Of a stretch of 23,029 bases of DNA, positions 14,891-22,531 are shown piece by piece (the stretch's first letter is position 1; each line of letters begins with the position of its first letter). The notes under the pieces were generated by a model. It saw only the letters and a list, made by a program, of their open reading frames with translations. It ran no database searches and was not told the origin of the DNA. The position numbers and the translations under genes are program-made. This DNA is from an uncultured Streptococcus sp. (GTDB taxonomy: Bacteria; Bacillota; Bacilli; Lactobacillales; Streptococcaceae): positions 1-23,029 of the forward strand of contig CAKPZX010000028.1 of NCBI GenBank assembly GCA_934215455.1, given 5' to 3'.

Positions 14891-16138
14891 TTATGGATGC
14901 CCGCCTCCAGGTCCACCGCCTTGAGGTCCACCACCTCCGGGAGCCCCACCGCCTCCAGGCATGGAGTTGACAATTTCCGTTTGTTTTTCACCGTTGATAT
15001 AGATGTCTCCACCAGTGTAGGTAGCAGTACCATCAAAGTCGAATCCAGATTGACCCGTTAATTTAATGGTTCCTCCGGTAACAGTGATATTTCCATTCGA
15101 ATCAATTGGATCGGTATCGCCTTGGCCAACTTCAACGTTGAGAGTTCCACCATTCATAGTGAAGAAAATTTCATCTTGGTTAGCATTGGCATTGGCCGCA
15201 TTAACACCGTCATCGGTTGCATAGATGGTGATATCTCCGCCGTTGATGGTGATCGATTTTCCTTCGAGACCTTCGATAGACTCTGTTACCTCATAGGTTC
15301 CGCTATCGATGATCAGATCACCAGAAGCATGGATTCCATCGTCTCCTGCGGTGATGGTCATTTTGTTATCTGAAAGATACATGGTTCCGACCGAAGTATC
15401 TTCATCATTATCTACCTTGACTGCATCTTCATCTGCATCGATGGTCATGGTCGTACCAGTGATATTGAGTTCGTCATTGACGTTGAAGGCATCTCCTACA
15501 GCCGTGATCTTATAGGTTCCACCTGTGATATGGAGAGTGTCATTAGCTTTGATCCCGTTGTTCTTCTTAGCGTCAATGTTGAGCGTACCTGAACCATTGA
15601 TGGTGAGGTCGCCTTTAGAGAAAATCACTGCGTCGGCATCTTCATCATTGTTTGAACTTGAATCAGACAAGGTATTGGTCGTGCCGTCTGCTAAAGTGAG
15701 GTAGACATGTCCTGCTTTCGTAGCAGAAATTGGCGCATTGGTGTTGGTCATGGTAACGCCTTTCAAGACGATGTGAACATCATCTGAGTCACCTGCTTCG
15801 ACCTTGATTTGAACCCCATCGGATTCACCAGAGATGACATAGGTTCCGGCCTTTGAGATGGTCACAGTTGATCCAGAAACAGCTACGCCGTCACCTGATA
15901 CACTTGCAGAAGATCCAGACAGTTTAACAGTAGATGCTTTACTTTCATCATAAGAGGTGTCCTTGTCCTTATCTGTAAAATAGTTGGAATTGTTTGTTTT
16001 ATTTTTTGAAGTAGAAGTAGCGGTTGTTTGTGCAGTATTGCTTGTTGTAGCTGATTGTGATGACGCCTGGGTGCAAGCTGTCAGTAAGGTGAGGGTTGCA
16101 GCCCCCGTTAATAAAAATTTCCATTTGTTTGATTTCAT
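14891..16138 (-). CDS. Cthe_2159-type beta-helix carbohydrate-binding lipoprotein
   Basis: The 415-residue predicted lipoprotein has a signal MKSNKWKFLLTGAATLTLLTAC with lipobox LTAC (C22), then a Ser/Thr/Asn linker to about residue 60. The body (about 65-385) is a series of beta-helix rungs rich in Asp, Gly and Thr (VYLTLADGTTNTLSD, LTINGSGTLNIDAKKNNGIK, DDGIHASGDLIIDSGTYE, GLEGKSITINGGD). The acidic DDG/DAD turns suggest bound calcium. It ends in a Gly/Pro tail (GGGGAPGGGGPQ and on). This matches the carbohydrate-binding domain family of clostridial Cthe_2159, whose founder binds pectic polymers. The start is ATG 16138 after GAGAGGA. It is divergent from the VTC/DUF4956 pair; in other Firmicutes, as I recall, these families recur together, often with CotH, which is absent here. 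The ligand is unknown. Confidence 0.86.
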   Translation of the reverse strand: MKSNKWKFLLTGAATLTLLTACTQASSQSATTSNTAQTTATSTSKNKTNNSNYFTDKDKDTSYDESKASTVKLSGSSASVSGDGVAVSGSTVTISKAGTYVISGESDGVQIKVEAGDSDDVHIVLKGVTMTNTNAPISATKAGHVYLTLADGTTNTLSDSSSNNDEDADAVIFSKGDLTINGSGTLNIDAKKNNGIKANDTLHITGGTYKITAVGDAFNVNDELNITGTTMTIDADEDAVKVDNDEDTSVGTMYLSDNKMTITAGDDGIHASGDLIIDSGTYEVTESIEGLEGKSITINGGDITIYATDDGVNAANANANQDEIFFTMNGGTLNVEVGQGDTDPIDSNGNITVTGGTIKLTGQSGFDFDGTATYTGGDIYINGEKQTEIVNSMPGGGGAPGGGGPQGGGPGGGHP

Positions 16139-16171
16139 GAGCTTTTCCTCTCGTTCAATTGATATGCTCCT

Positions 16172-16226
16172 AGTCTAAAGTTGCTAGCTGAAAGTTTCCT
16201 AAAGTTTTTCTGAAAGGAACCTTAAC
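16172..16226 (-). promoter_or_regulatory. Minus-strand promoter with four 11-bp-phased hexamers
   Basis: Read on the minus strand: GTTAAG (16226-16221), TTTCAG (16215-16210), CTTTAG (16204-16199) and TTTCAG (16193-16188), each separated by exactly five bases. Ten bases follow, then TAGACT (16177-16172) as a -10-like box. RNA would begin near 16165, 27 bases before the lipoprotein start. Phased hexamers in place of a -35 are typical of OmpR/PhoB-type response-regulator activation. Confidence 0.6.
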
Positions 16227-16280
16227 TTTAGTTTTCTTTAAGTTTGGCTTAATGACCAGTTAAGAAAGTCTCATTAAACT
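16226..16280 (+). promoter_or_regulatory. Plus-strand promoter with four 11-bp-phased hexamers
   Basis: CTTTAG (16226-16231), TTTAAG (16237-16242), CTTAAT (16248-16253) and GTTAAG (16259-16264) are each separated by five bases. Ten bases follow, then TAAACT (16275-16280). It mirrors the minus-strand set in spacing and ends in the same TA(A/G)ACTAG string. The hexamers resemble the CiaR consensus NTTAAG-N5-WTTAAG; a PhoP-type regulator, which also uses 11-bp-phased repeats, is the other candidate. An alternative -10 (TATTCA, 16298-16303) is weaker. Confidence 0.6.
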
Positions 16281-16351
16281 AGAAAGCACGTAAGTCGTAT
16301 TCATACTTACTGAAGATTAGAAACAACAGTCCCCCTTAAAGGAGAAGAAAC

Positions 16352-17131
16352 ATGAAAAAAACAATTGAGACAAGTTTCAAACGAATCGAAACAAAATATA
16401 TCGTCGCAAAAGATGACGTGAAAGACTTGATCAAAGACTTAAAGGAATACGTCGTAGAAGATGATTACCCAACCTCAACCATTTCGAATATTTATTTTGA
16501 TACGGAAAATTTTGAGGTCATTCAAGATGCTCTTGCGAAACAACACCGCCGTGAAAAAATTCGGATGCGGACTTATATAGAAACACCTCAGGCAGACAGT
16601 CCGGTATTTTTAGAGGTGAAGTCAAAAGATGAAGAAGGAATTGGCCATAAATTCCGCCTAGTCGCTACTTCACAAGCCATTATCAACTTGATGACAGATG
16701 GGAAAGTAGATCATCAGATACAAGATCCAGATTTAGTGCAAGAGATTCAGAGATTGCGCAAACGCTATGGTCATCGATTGGAACCACGGATGTTCATTTA
16801 CTACGATCGCTTGTCTCTCAAAGAAAAGAAATCCATTCAGGGTTATCCTTATCAGAAGATTCGCGTGACAATCGATCAAAACCTAGTCTTTCGTGATCAG
16901 GCTGTTAGCCTTTTTGATGGGAAGGAAGGAGAACCTCTACTAGAGGATGACTTCGTGATCATGGAAATTAAGGCTCCTGGGCAAGAACCTAAATGGCTAA
17001 AGGATATTTTAGAGAAGTATGGTTTGGTCAAGCAGAAATTTTCAAAATATAGCTGTGCTTACCATAAATCACAAGGCTTGGATTATGCCCCAAGACCAGT
17101 TCAAGAAACGGTAGGTGCTGCCTATGTCTAA
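16352..17131 (+). CDS. VTC-domain (polyphosphate polymerase-like) protein
   Basis: The 259-residue soluble protein of the triphosphate-tunnel fold is related to the catalytic domain of yeast Vtc4, which makes polyphosphate from ATP. Basic and acidic tunnel residues sit in the expected order: TKYIV (K15), NIYFDT (46-51), KIRMRTY (R71, R73), FLEVKSK (E88, K90), KIRVTID (169-175), MEIKAPG (E205, K207) and KFSKYSCAY (K232). The alternating charged pattern on beta strands is that of a tunnel enzyme and no key element is obviously lost. Whether it makes polyphosphate in bacteria is not settled for this subfamily. AAAGGAG precedes ATG 16352. It overlaps the DUF4956 gene by 8 bases, so the two are cotranslated, and the membrane partner probably anchors it. 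Confidence 0.87.
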   Translation: MKKTIETSFKRIETKYIVAKDDVKDLIKDLKEYVVEDDYPTSTISNIYFDTENFEVIQDALAKQHRREKIRMRTYIETPQADSPVFLEVKSKDEEGIGHKFRLVATSQAIINLMTDGKVDHQIQDPDLVQEIQRLRKRYGHRLEPRMFIYYDRLSLKEKKSIQGYPYQKIRVTIDQNLVFRDQAVSLFDGKEGEPLLEDDFVIMEIKAPGQEPKWLKDILEKYGLVKQKFSKYSCAYHKSQGLDYAPRPVQETVGAAYV

Positions 17132-17807
17132 TCTATTTGATTCTATTTTTAATAATGCCACAGCAACAGTGGATCCGGTGCGCTTACTGCTGGCCCTTTT
17201 GGTCAGCCTCTTTCTAGGGATGGCCCTATCTTGGACCTATAAATACCGGACACTTTACACTCGAGAGTTTGTCATTAGTTTGACCTTGCTTCCTTCTATG
17301 ATGACCTTAGTGATCTTTTTGGTCAATGGAAGTTTGGGAACCTCGATTGCAGTGGCAGGGACCTTTAGTTTGATCCGTTTTCGTTCGGCTACGAGTGGTT
17401 CGAGAGAGTTGATTGCCATTTTCTTAGCTATGATTATAGGACTAGCGGCAGGTTCAGGCTATCTTTTATTAGCCATTTTATCAACGCTCTCTTTACTAGG
17501 GGTGTGGCTGGTATTAGAGAACAAACAGAGTAAGGTAGACCATCAACGGCGCCGTCATTTGACTATTACCGTCTCAAAACAAGATTCTGTTGCAGAACAA
17601 ATCAGCCAGTTGTTAGGCCAAAGTTGTTCAGAAATTGACTTTATTTCTGTCACAACGGCCCAAGCTGGAGAACAACTGACCTTGAACTACGAGGTAAATA
17701 TGAAATCGAACATCGATGATTTTGCCCTTGCTAATCTATTGATTAGCGAGATTGAAAATTGTGATGTCGCTCTGACAAAGAAAGCGAAGAAAAGAAAGAA
17801 TCTATAA
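17124..17807 (+). CDS. DUF4956 integral membrane protein
   Basis: The 227-residue product has an N-terminal half with four to five hydrophobic helices (about residues 20-37, 49-67, 71-85, 94-110 and 112-131) and a soluble C-terminal domain (about 140-227). The segment GTFSLIRFRSATSGSRELIA (residues 79-98) is the conserved core of DUF4956 and is reminiscent of MgtC/SapB membrane proteins. I start at ATG 17124, 8 bases after GGTAGG; the GTG at 17115 has no ribosome site. It overlaps the VTC gene, and the pairing VTC plus DUF4956 recurs in Firmicutes by my recollection. A likely, untested role is a membrane anchor or channel for the VTC enzyme's product. Confidence 0.85.
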   Translation: MSNLFDSIFNNATATVDPVRLLLALLVSLFLGMALSWTYKYRTLYTREFVISLTLLPSMMTLVIFLVNGSLGTSIAVAGTFSLIRFRSATSGSRELIAIFLAMIIGLAAGSGYLLLAILSTLSLLGVWLVLENKQSKVDHQRRRHLTITVSKQDSVAEQISQLLGQSCSEIDFISVTTAQAGEQLTLNYEVNMKSNIDDFALANLLISEIENCDVALTKKAKKRKNL

Positions 17808-17810
17808 CGG

Positions 17811-17835
17811 CTATCCTACTTTAGGATAGTTTTTT
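17811..17835 (+). terminator. Terminator of the VTC-DUF4956 operon
   Basis: CTATCCTA (17811-17818) pairs with TAGGATAG (17822-17829) around CTT, followed by six T. It begins 4 bases after the stop. Confidence 0.93.
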
Positions 17836-17840
17836 AGGGT

Positions 17841-17872
17841 TTTAAGAACTTTTTAAGAAAAAGTGGTATACT
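17841..17872 (+). promoter_or_regulatory. CiaR-type box and promoter of the S41-like gene
   Basis: TTTAAG (17841-17846), AACTT, TTTAAG (17852-17857) is exactly the published CiaR direct repeat TTTAAG-N5-TTTAAG. Nine bases later comes an extended -10, TGGTATACT (TATACT at 17867-17872). In pneumococcus, CiaR-activated promoters carry the repeat about 10 bp before the -10 in place of a -35, as here. RNA would begin near 17879. Confidence 0.8.
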
Positions 17873-17899
17873 GTTTCTAAAAAATGGAAGGAATCTTTT

Positions 17900-19159
17900 A
17901 TGAAAAAGACTGCTATTTTTGAAGATGTCGTCTCCATTATGACCCATGATTCATCTACCAGCAAGGATCGAAAAGGATGCGATCCAGAGCCTTTTCGAGA
18001 AAACATTACAGATGATATGACGGATGATGCCTTTCTCTATCAAGTTAAGACTTACCTAGCTAGTTTTGGGGTGATCGGGCATGTTTCCTTTCGAGATAAA
18101 AAGGCCAGTCAAAAAGGGTTTCTTTTGAGAATAAATGGACAGAAACTGTATGTTGAGGAAGCTAATGAAGACACGGGTCTTCAAGTAGGAGATCAGATCC
18201 TAGCTCTGGATGGAAGTGACTTGGATCAGATAGCTTCTCTTCATAAAGACTATTTTATCAGCAAGACCCCTGAAAGACACTACCGAGAATGGGCAGATTT
18301 GGTCTCTCAGTCAACGAGTGTCACCCTGCTTCGAGAAGGGATAGAAAAGACCATTGAAGTAGTCCCTAGTCGAGAACCGATCCAAGATCAGATTTTTTGG
18401 AAAAGATTAGACGATGAGATTCTTTATCTTCGTCTGGATAACTTTATGGATGAAGGATCTTTGGGTCGTTTATACCAAGAGTGTTTACCTATGATGACGG
18501 AAGTCAAGTTTCTTATCATTGATGTCCGACAGAACGGCGGAGGGACAGACTCTTTATATATCCCTCTATTACATCTAGGCTTAGAGAAGGATCAGGGCTA
18601 TGATTCGCTTGACTGGGACGATGATGGTATGGAAATTCTCTATACGGAACGCAATGTTGACCTGCGCTTGAAAGACTTTGAGGACTGGATGCAACAGGAA
18701 GAAATTAGCCCTGAAACAGTTAAGCTGCTTGAAGATATGAAAGAGGATTTGCTCCGCCATCGGGGAAAAGGCTATGTGGCATATAAGGAAGAAAGCGAGG
18801 AATTCTTCCCAGAGGTTAGAGGTGGCCACTATCCTGAACAGATCTTTATCTTATCAGATATTTATTGTGCTTCATCTGGGGATAACTTTGTTCAGATGAT
18901 GAAGCAGTTTAAGAAGGTAACGGTGGTGGGTCGACCAACTCTCGGAATTCTAGACTACTCTAATTGTTGTACGGTTGATTATGATAATTTTTGTTTAATG
19001 TTTCCCACTTCTCGCTGTTTAAGCGTGGATCAAGGGAAAGGAATGACGGATCAGGGTGTTCTACCCGATATAGAGATTCCTTGGACACCTACCCATTTTG
19101 AAAGAGACGTGGATCTGGACAAGTGTCTGGAGTTGATTCATCAGGGTACTGTGAAATAG
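17900..19159 (+). CDS. S41-family peptidase-like protein without signal peptide
   Basis: This 419-residue protein has a PDZ-like segment (NEDTGLQVGDQILALDGSDL near residues 89-108) and an S41 core: DEILYLRLDNFMDEG near 172-187, IIDVRQNGGGTDS near 211-223, and the nucleophile region DIYCASSGDNFVQMMKQ near 320-336 (S325/S326), followed by TVVGRPTLG. The lysine usual in CtpA-type enzymes (GKG after the T-x-G) is missing, since the sequence reads TLGILDYSN; if active, it would resemble the tricorn/IRBP branch. No signal peptide or membrane helix is seen, so it is probably cytosolic, unlike most bacterial S41 proteases. GGAAGGA precedes ATG 17900. A CiaR-type promoter lies just upstream. No clear terminator follows. 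The substrate is unknown. Confidence 0.8.
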   Translation: MKKTAIFEDVVSIMTHDSSTSKDRKGCDPEPFRENITDDMTDDAFLYQVKTYLASFGVIGHVSFRDKKASQKGFLLRINGQKLYVEEANEDTGLQVGDQILALDGSDLDQIASLHKDYFISKTPERHYREWADLVSQSTSVTLLREGIEKTIEVVPSREPIQDQIFWKRLDDEILYLRLDNFMDEGSLGRLYQECLPMMTEVKFLIIDVRQNGGGTDSLYIPLLHLGLEKDQGYDSLDWDDDGMEILYTERNVDLRLKDFEDWMQQEEISPETVKLLEDMKEDLLRHRGKGYVAYKEESEEFFPEVRGGHYPEQIFILSDIYCASSGDNFVQMMKQFKKVTVVGRPTLGILDYSNCCTVDYDNFCLMFPTSRCLSVDQGKGMTDQGVLPDIEIPWTPTHFERDVDLDKCLELIHQGTVK

Positions 19160-19226
19160 AATAGGATTTCAACCAGAAAACTGATTAAAGAAAAATACTT
19201 TTGTTAGATGGCTTGAATGATCTGAA

Positions 19227-19242
19227 ATGATAACGTTTTCTA
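19227..19242. promoter_or_regulatory. Candidate cre (CcpA) site upstream of dltX
   Basis: ATGATAACGTTTTCTA matches WTGNNARCGNWWWCAW at 15 of 16 positions (T instead of A near the end). It lies 23 bases before the -35-like box of the dlt promoter, a position seen for activation as well as repression. Such degenerate sites also occur by chance. Confidence 0.4.
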
Positions 19243-19265
19243 CCACATTCTCACTATGTTTAAAA

Positions 19266-19295
19266 TTGCTTACTTGGTATAAAAAATGGTAAAAT
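19266..19295 (+). promoter_or_regulatory. dlt operon promoter
   Basis: TTGCTT (19266-19271), an 18-base spacer, then TGGTAAAAT (TAAAAT at 19290-19295) give an extended -10. A second extended -10, TGGTATAAA (19275-19283), lies a little upstream. RNA would begin near 19302. Confidence 0.65.
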
Positions 19296-19328
19296 AGTGA
19301 ATAACAATCAAAATGAAGAGTGAAACTT

Positions 19329-19457
19329 ATGAAACATAAAACACTTTATAAATTTATCGGGCAGACGGTCTTGTATTTCGCCATTTTCCTAGCCCTACTT
19401 TATTTCTTTAGTTACCTTGGTCAAGGTCAGGGTGGCTTTATCTACAACGAATTTTAG
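19329..19457 (+). CDS. dltX: DltX, small membrane protein of the dlt operon
   Basis: A 42-residue product begins MKHKTLYKFIGQTVLYF, has one hydrophobic helix (about residues 11-31) and ends in FIYNEF. Size, single helix, position directly before dltA and the C-terminal YNEF match DltX, reported in other Firmicutes to be needed for D-alanylation of teichoic acids. The ribosome site is weak (AAGAGTG). It is 18 bases from dltA. Confidence 0.93.
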   Translation: MKHKTLYKFIGQTVLYFAIFLALLYFFSYLGQGQGGFIYNEF

Positions 19458-19475
19458 AAAAGGAGACTCCTAGCC

Positions 19476-21026
19476 GTGTCAAACCAACCAATTACTGATA
19501 TGATCGAGACAATTGAACGTTATGCGCAACTACAACCAGACTATCCTGTCTACAATGTCCTTGGTGAGGAGCATACCTATGGCCAATTGAAGGCTGATTC
19601 AGATAGCTTGGCTGCCCACCTTGACCAAATGGGACTTCCTGAAAAGTCACCTGTTGTTGTCTTTGGTGGACAAGAATATGAAATGTTAGCAACCTTTGTG
19701 GCCTTGACAAAATCTGGCCATGCCTACATCCCGATTGATAGTCACTCTGCCTTGGAGCGCGTGTCTGCCATTGTTGAAGTAGCAGAGCCAAGCTTGATTA
19801 TTGCCATCAATGAATTTCCATTGGAAAACCCAGCTGCTCCAATCATGTCCTTGGAGCAAGTACGTGAAGCTTATGCGGCTCAGCAGGCCTATGACTTGCA
19901 ACATCCGGTCAAAGGGGATGATAACTACTACATCATCTTTACCTCAGGGACAACTGGGAAACCAAAAGGGGTGCAAATTTCGCACGATAACTTGCTCAGC
20001 TTTACCAACTGGATGATTACGGACAAGGAATTTGCAACGCCAGAGCGTCCGCAAATGTTGGCGCAACCGCCCTATTCCTTTGACTTGTCTGTCATGTACT
20101 GGGCACCGACCTTAGCTCTTGGAGGAACGCTTTTTGCTCTTCCATCAGCCATCACTCAAGACTTCAAACAACTCTTTGCGACGATCTTTTCTCTTCCGAT
20201 TGCGATCTGGACTTCGACACCATCTTTTGCAGATATGGCCATGTTGTCTGAAGATTTCAATGCTGAAAAGATGCCAGGAATCACCCATTTCTACTTTGAT
20301 GGAGAAGAGTTGACCGTTAAAACCGCTCAAAAATTGCGCGAGCGTTTCCCAAATGCGCGTATCATCAATGCTTACGGGCCAACAGAAGCAACTGTAGCTC
20401 TTTCGGCTGTAGCCGTAACAGATGAGATGTTAGCTACTTTGAAACGTCTACCAATTGGTTATACCAAAGAAGATTCTCCAACCTTCATCATTGATGAGGC
20501 AGGAAACAAATTGCCAAATGGTGAGCAAGGGGAGATCATCGTATCTGGCCCAGCCGTTTCAAAAGGTTATATGAATAATCCAGAGAAAACAGCAGAAGCC
20601 TTCTTCGAATTTGAAGGTCTTCCAGCCTACCATACAGGAGATGTCGGAACCATGACGGATGAAGGCCTTCTTCTCTATGGTGGTCGGATGGACTTCCAAA
20701 TCAAGTTTAACGGTTATCGTATCGAGCTAGAGGATGTCTCTCAAAACTTGAATAAATCGAAGTATATTGACTCAGCAGTCGCAGTACCGCGTTATAATAA
20801 AGATCACAAGGTCCAAAATCTCTTGGCCTATGTCATCTTAAAAGAGGGCGTCAAAGAACAATTTGAGCGCGAAATTGATATCACGAAAGCCATTAAGGAA
20901 GATTTAGAAAACATCATGATGTCATATATGATGCCTTCAAAATTCCTCTATCGTGACAGCCTGCCATTAACACCAAACGGGAAAATCGACATCAAAGGGT
21001 TGATTAGCGAGGTTAACAACCGATGA
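19476..21026 (+). CDS. dltA: D-alanine--D-alanyl carrier protein ligase
   Basis: The 516-residue cytosolic enzyme activates D-alanine with ATP and loads it on the phosphopantetheine arm of DltC. It is an ANL-superfamily adenylation domain: P-loop-like [13 protein letters not shown] near residues 153-165, the [13 protein letters not shown] motif near 297-309, YHTGDVG near 386-392, and the C-terminal catalytic lysine in [10 protein letters not shown] (K503). The length equals that of known DltA. It uses a GTG start (19476), 10 bases after AAGGAG. Its stop overlaps dltB by four bases (ATGA). There is no signal peptide. Confidence 0.98.
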   Translation: MSNQPITDMIETIERYAQLQPDYPVYNVLGEEHTYGQLKADSDSLAAHLDQMGLPEKSPVVVFGGQEYEMLATFVALTKSGHAYIPIDSHSALERVSAIVEVAEPSLIIAINEFPLENPAAPIMSLEQVREAYAAQQAYDLQHPVKGDDNYYIIFTSGTTGKPKGVQISHDNLLSFTNWMITDKEFATPERPQMLAQPPYSFDLSVMYWAPTLALGGTLFALPSAITQDFKQLFATIFSLPIAIWTSTPSFADMAMLSEDFNAEKMPGITHFYFDGEELTVKTAQKLRERFPNARIINAYGPTEATVALSAVAVTDEMLATLKRLPIGYTKEDSPTFIIDEAGNKLPNGEQGEIIVSGPAVSKGYMNNPEKTAEAFFEFEGLPAYHTGDVGTMTDEGLLLYGGRMDFQIKFNGYRIELEDVSQNLNKSKYIDSAVAVPRYNKDHKVQNLLAYVILKEGVKEQFEREIDITKAIKEDLENIMMSYMMPSKFLYRDSLPLTPNGKIDIKGLISEVNNR

Positions 21027-22276
21027 TCGAGTTTTTGAAACAGCTCCCTCATTTAGAACACTATGGAACACCGATCTATTTTATCTACCTCATTCTAGCT
21101 TTTTTGCCGATCTTTGTGGGCCTCTTTTTCAAAAAGAGATTTCCGATTTATGAAGGACTGGTGAGTCTGATCTTTATCATTTTGATGCTGACAGGTTCGA
21201 ATCTCAAGCAAATTTATGCCCTGCTCTTTTACGTAGTCTGGCAAATCTTGATTGTGTATTCCTACAAGATCTATCGTCAAAAAGCGGACAACAAGTGGAT
21301 TTTCTATCTTCATTCCTTCTTGTCTGTCTTGCCCCTGATCTTTGTTAAGGTGGAGCCAGCGATCAAGAATGGGCACCAATCCTTGTTTGGATTTTTAGGG
21401 ATTTCGTATTTAACCTTCCGGGCTGTCGGAATGATCATCGAAATGCGAGATGGTGTCTTGAAAGAATTCACACTCTGGGAATTCTTACGCTTTATGCTCT
21501 TTATGCCGACCTTCTCAAGTGGACCGATTGATCGTTTCAAGCGTTTTAATGAGGATTATAAAGCCATTCCTGAGCGTGAAGAATTATTGGATATGTTGGA
21601 GCAAGCTGTTAAGTATATCATGTATGGCTTCCTTTATAAATTTATCCTAGCTCATATTTTTGGCCACTTATTGTTAGGTCATGTGCAGACCTATGCCTTG
21701 TCTCAAGGTGGATTCTTTAACCTTGGAACGCTGGGGGTCATGTATGTTTATGGCTTTGACCTCTTCTTTGACTTTGCAGGGTATTCCATGTTTGCTTTAG
21801 CAGCTTCCAATCTGATGGGGATTAAAAGTCCCATCAACTTTGACCGTCCCTTTAAATCACGTGACTTAAAGGAATTCTGGAATCGTTGGCATATGAGTTT
21901 ATCTTTCTGGTTCCGTGATTTTGTCTTTATGCGTCTCGTGATGGTATTGATGCGCAATAAAGTATTCAAGAGCCGAATTACCACCTCAAATGTTGCCTAT
22001 ATTATCAATATGTTGGTCATGGGCTTCTGGCACGGGGTGACCTGGTACTACATCGCTTATGGGCTCTTCCATGGGCTAGGACTGGTCATCAATGATGCTT
22101 GGATTCGCAAGAAAAAGACCATCAATAAAGAAAGAAAAGCAAAAGGATTGGATCCTATACCGGACAATCGTTGGACCAAAGCTTTAGGGATCTTTATCAC
22201 TTTTAACACAGTGATGCTGTCCTTCCTGATTTTCTCAGGATTCTTGGATCAACAATGGTTTCCAAAATTGAAATAA
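21023..22276 (+). CDS. dltB: DltB, MBOAT-family D-alanyl transfer membrane protein
   Basis: This 417-residue multi-spanning protein of the membrane-bound O-acyltransferase fold accepts D-alanine from DltC and moves it across the membrane towards lipoteichoic acid. Its MBOAT core contains [12 protein letters not shown] near residues 168-180, [20 protein letters not shown] near 279-298, and the catalytic histidine H337 in [11 protein letters not shown] (compare H336 in the solved Streptococcus thermophilus protein). About eleven hydrophobic segments are visible. The ATGA overlap with dltA implies coupling. It is followed by dltC after 15 bases. Confidence 0.98.
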   Translation: MIEFLKQLPHLEHYGTPIYFIYLILAFLPIFVGLFFKKRFPIYEGLVSLIFIILMLTGSNLKQIYALLFYVVWQILIVYSYKIYRQKADNKWIFYLHSFLSVLPLIFVKVEPAIKNGHQSLFGFLGISYLTFRAVGMIIEMRDGVLKEFTLWEFLRFMLFMPTFSSGPIDRFKRFNEDYKAIPEREELLDMLEQAVKYIMYGFLYKFILAHIFGHLLLGHVQTYALSQGGFFNLGTLGVMYVYGFDLFFDFAGYSMFALAASNLMGIKSPINFDRPFKSRDLKEFWNRWHMSLSFWFRDFVFMRLVMVLMRNKVFKSRITTSNVAYIINMLVMGFWHGVTWYYIAYGLFHGLGLVINDAWIRKKKTINKERKAKGLDPIPDNRWTKALGIFITFNTVMLSFLIFSGFLDQQWFPKLK

Positions 22277-22291
22277 AAGGAGAATAGAAAA

Positions 22292-22531
22292 ATGGATGTA
22301 AAATCACAAGTAATTGAAATTATTGACGAATTGTTTATGGAAGATGTCTCAGACATGATGGATGAGGATCTCTTTGATGCGGGTGTCCTTGATAGTATGG
22401 GAACAGTCGAATTGATTGTGGAATTGGAAAATCGCTTTGGGATCCGTGTTCCTGTATCTGAATTTGGACGCGATGATTGGAACACTGCCAACAAGATCGT
22501 AGAAGGTGTAACGGAGCTTCAGAATGCTTAA
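22292..22531 (+). CDS. dltC: D-alanyl carrier protein
   Basis: This 79-residue acidic acyl-carrier-type protein carries D-alanine on a phosphopantetheine arm at S35 in [13 protein letters not shown]. It shuttles from DltA to DltB. AAAGGAG (about 22276-22282) precedes the ATG. Its last 8 bases overlap the dltD start. Confidence 0.98.
   Translation: MDVKSQVIEIIDELFMEDVSDMMDEDLFDAGVLDSMGTVELIVELENRFGIRVPVSEFGRDDWNTANKIVEGVTELQNA

Noticed and set aside
14719..15036. 105-codon minus-strand frame overlapping both lipoprotein genes
   Set aside because: It is a shadow of the Gly-rich tail of the beta-helix lipoprotein and crosses a terminator and a promoter. No family features.
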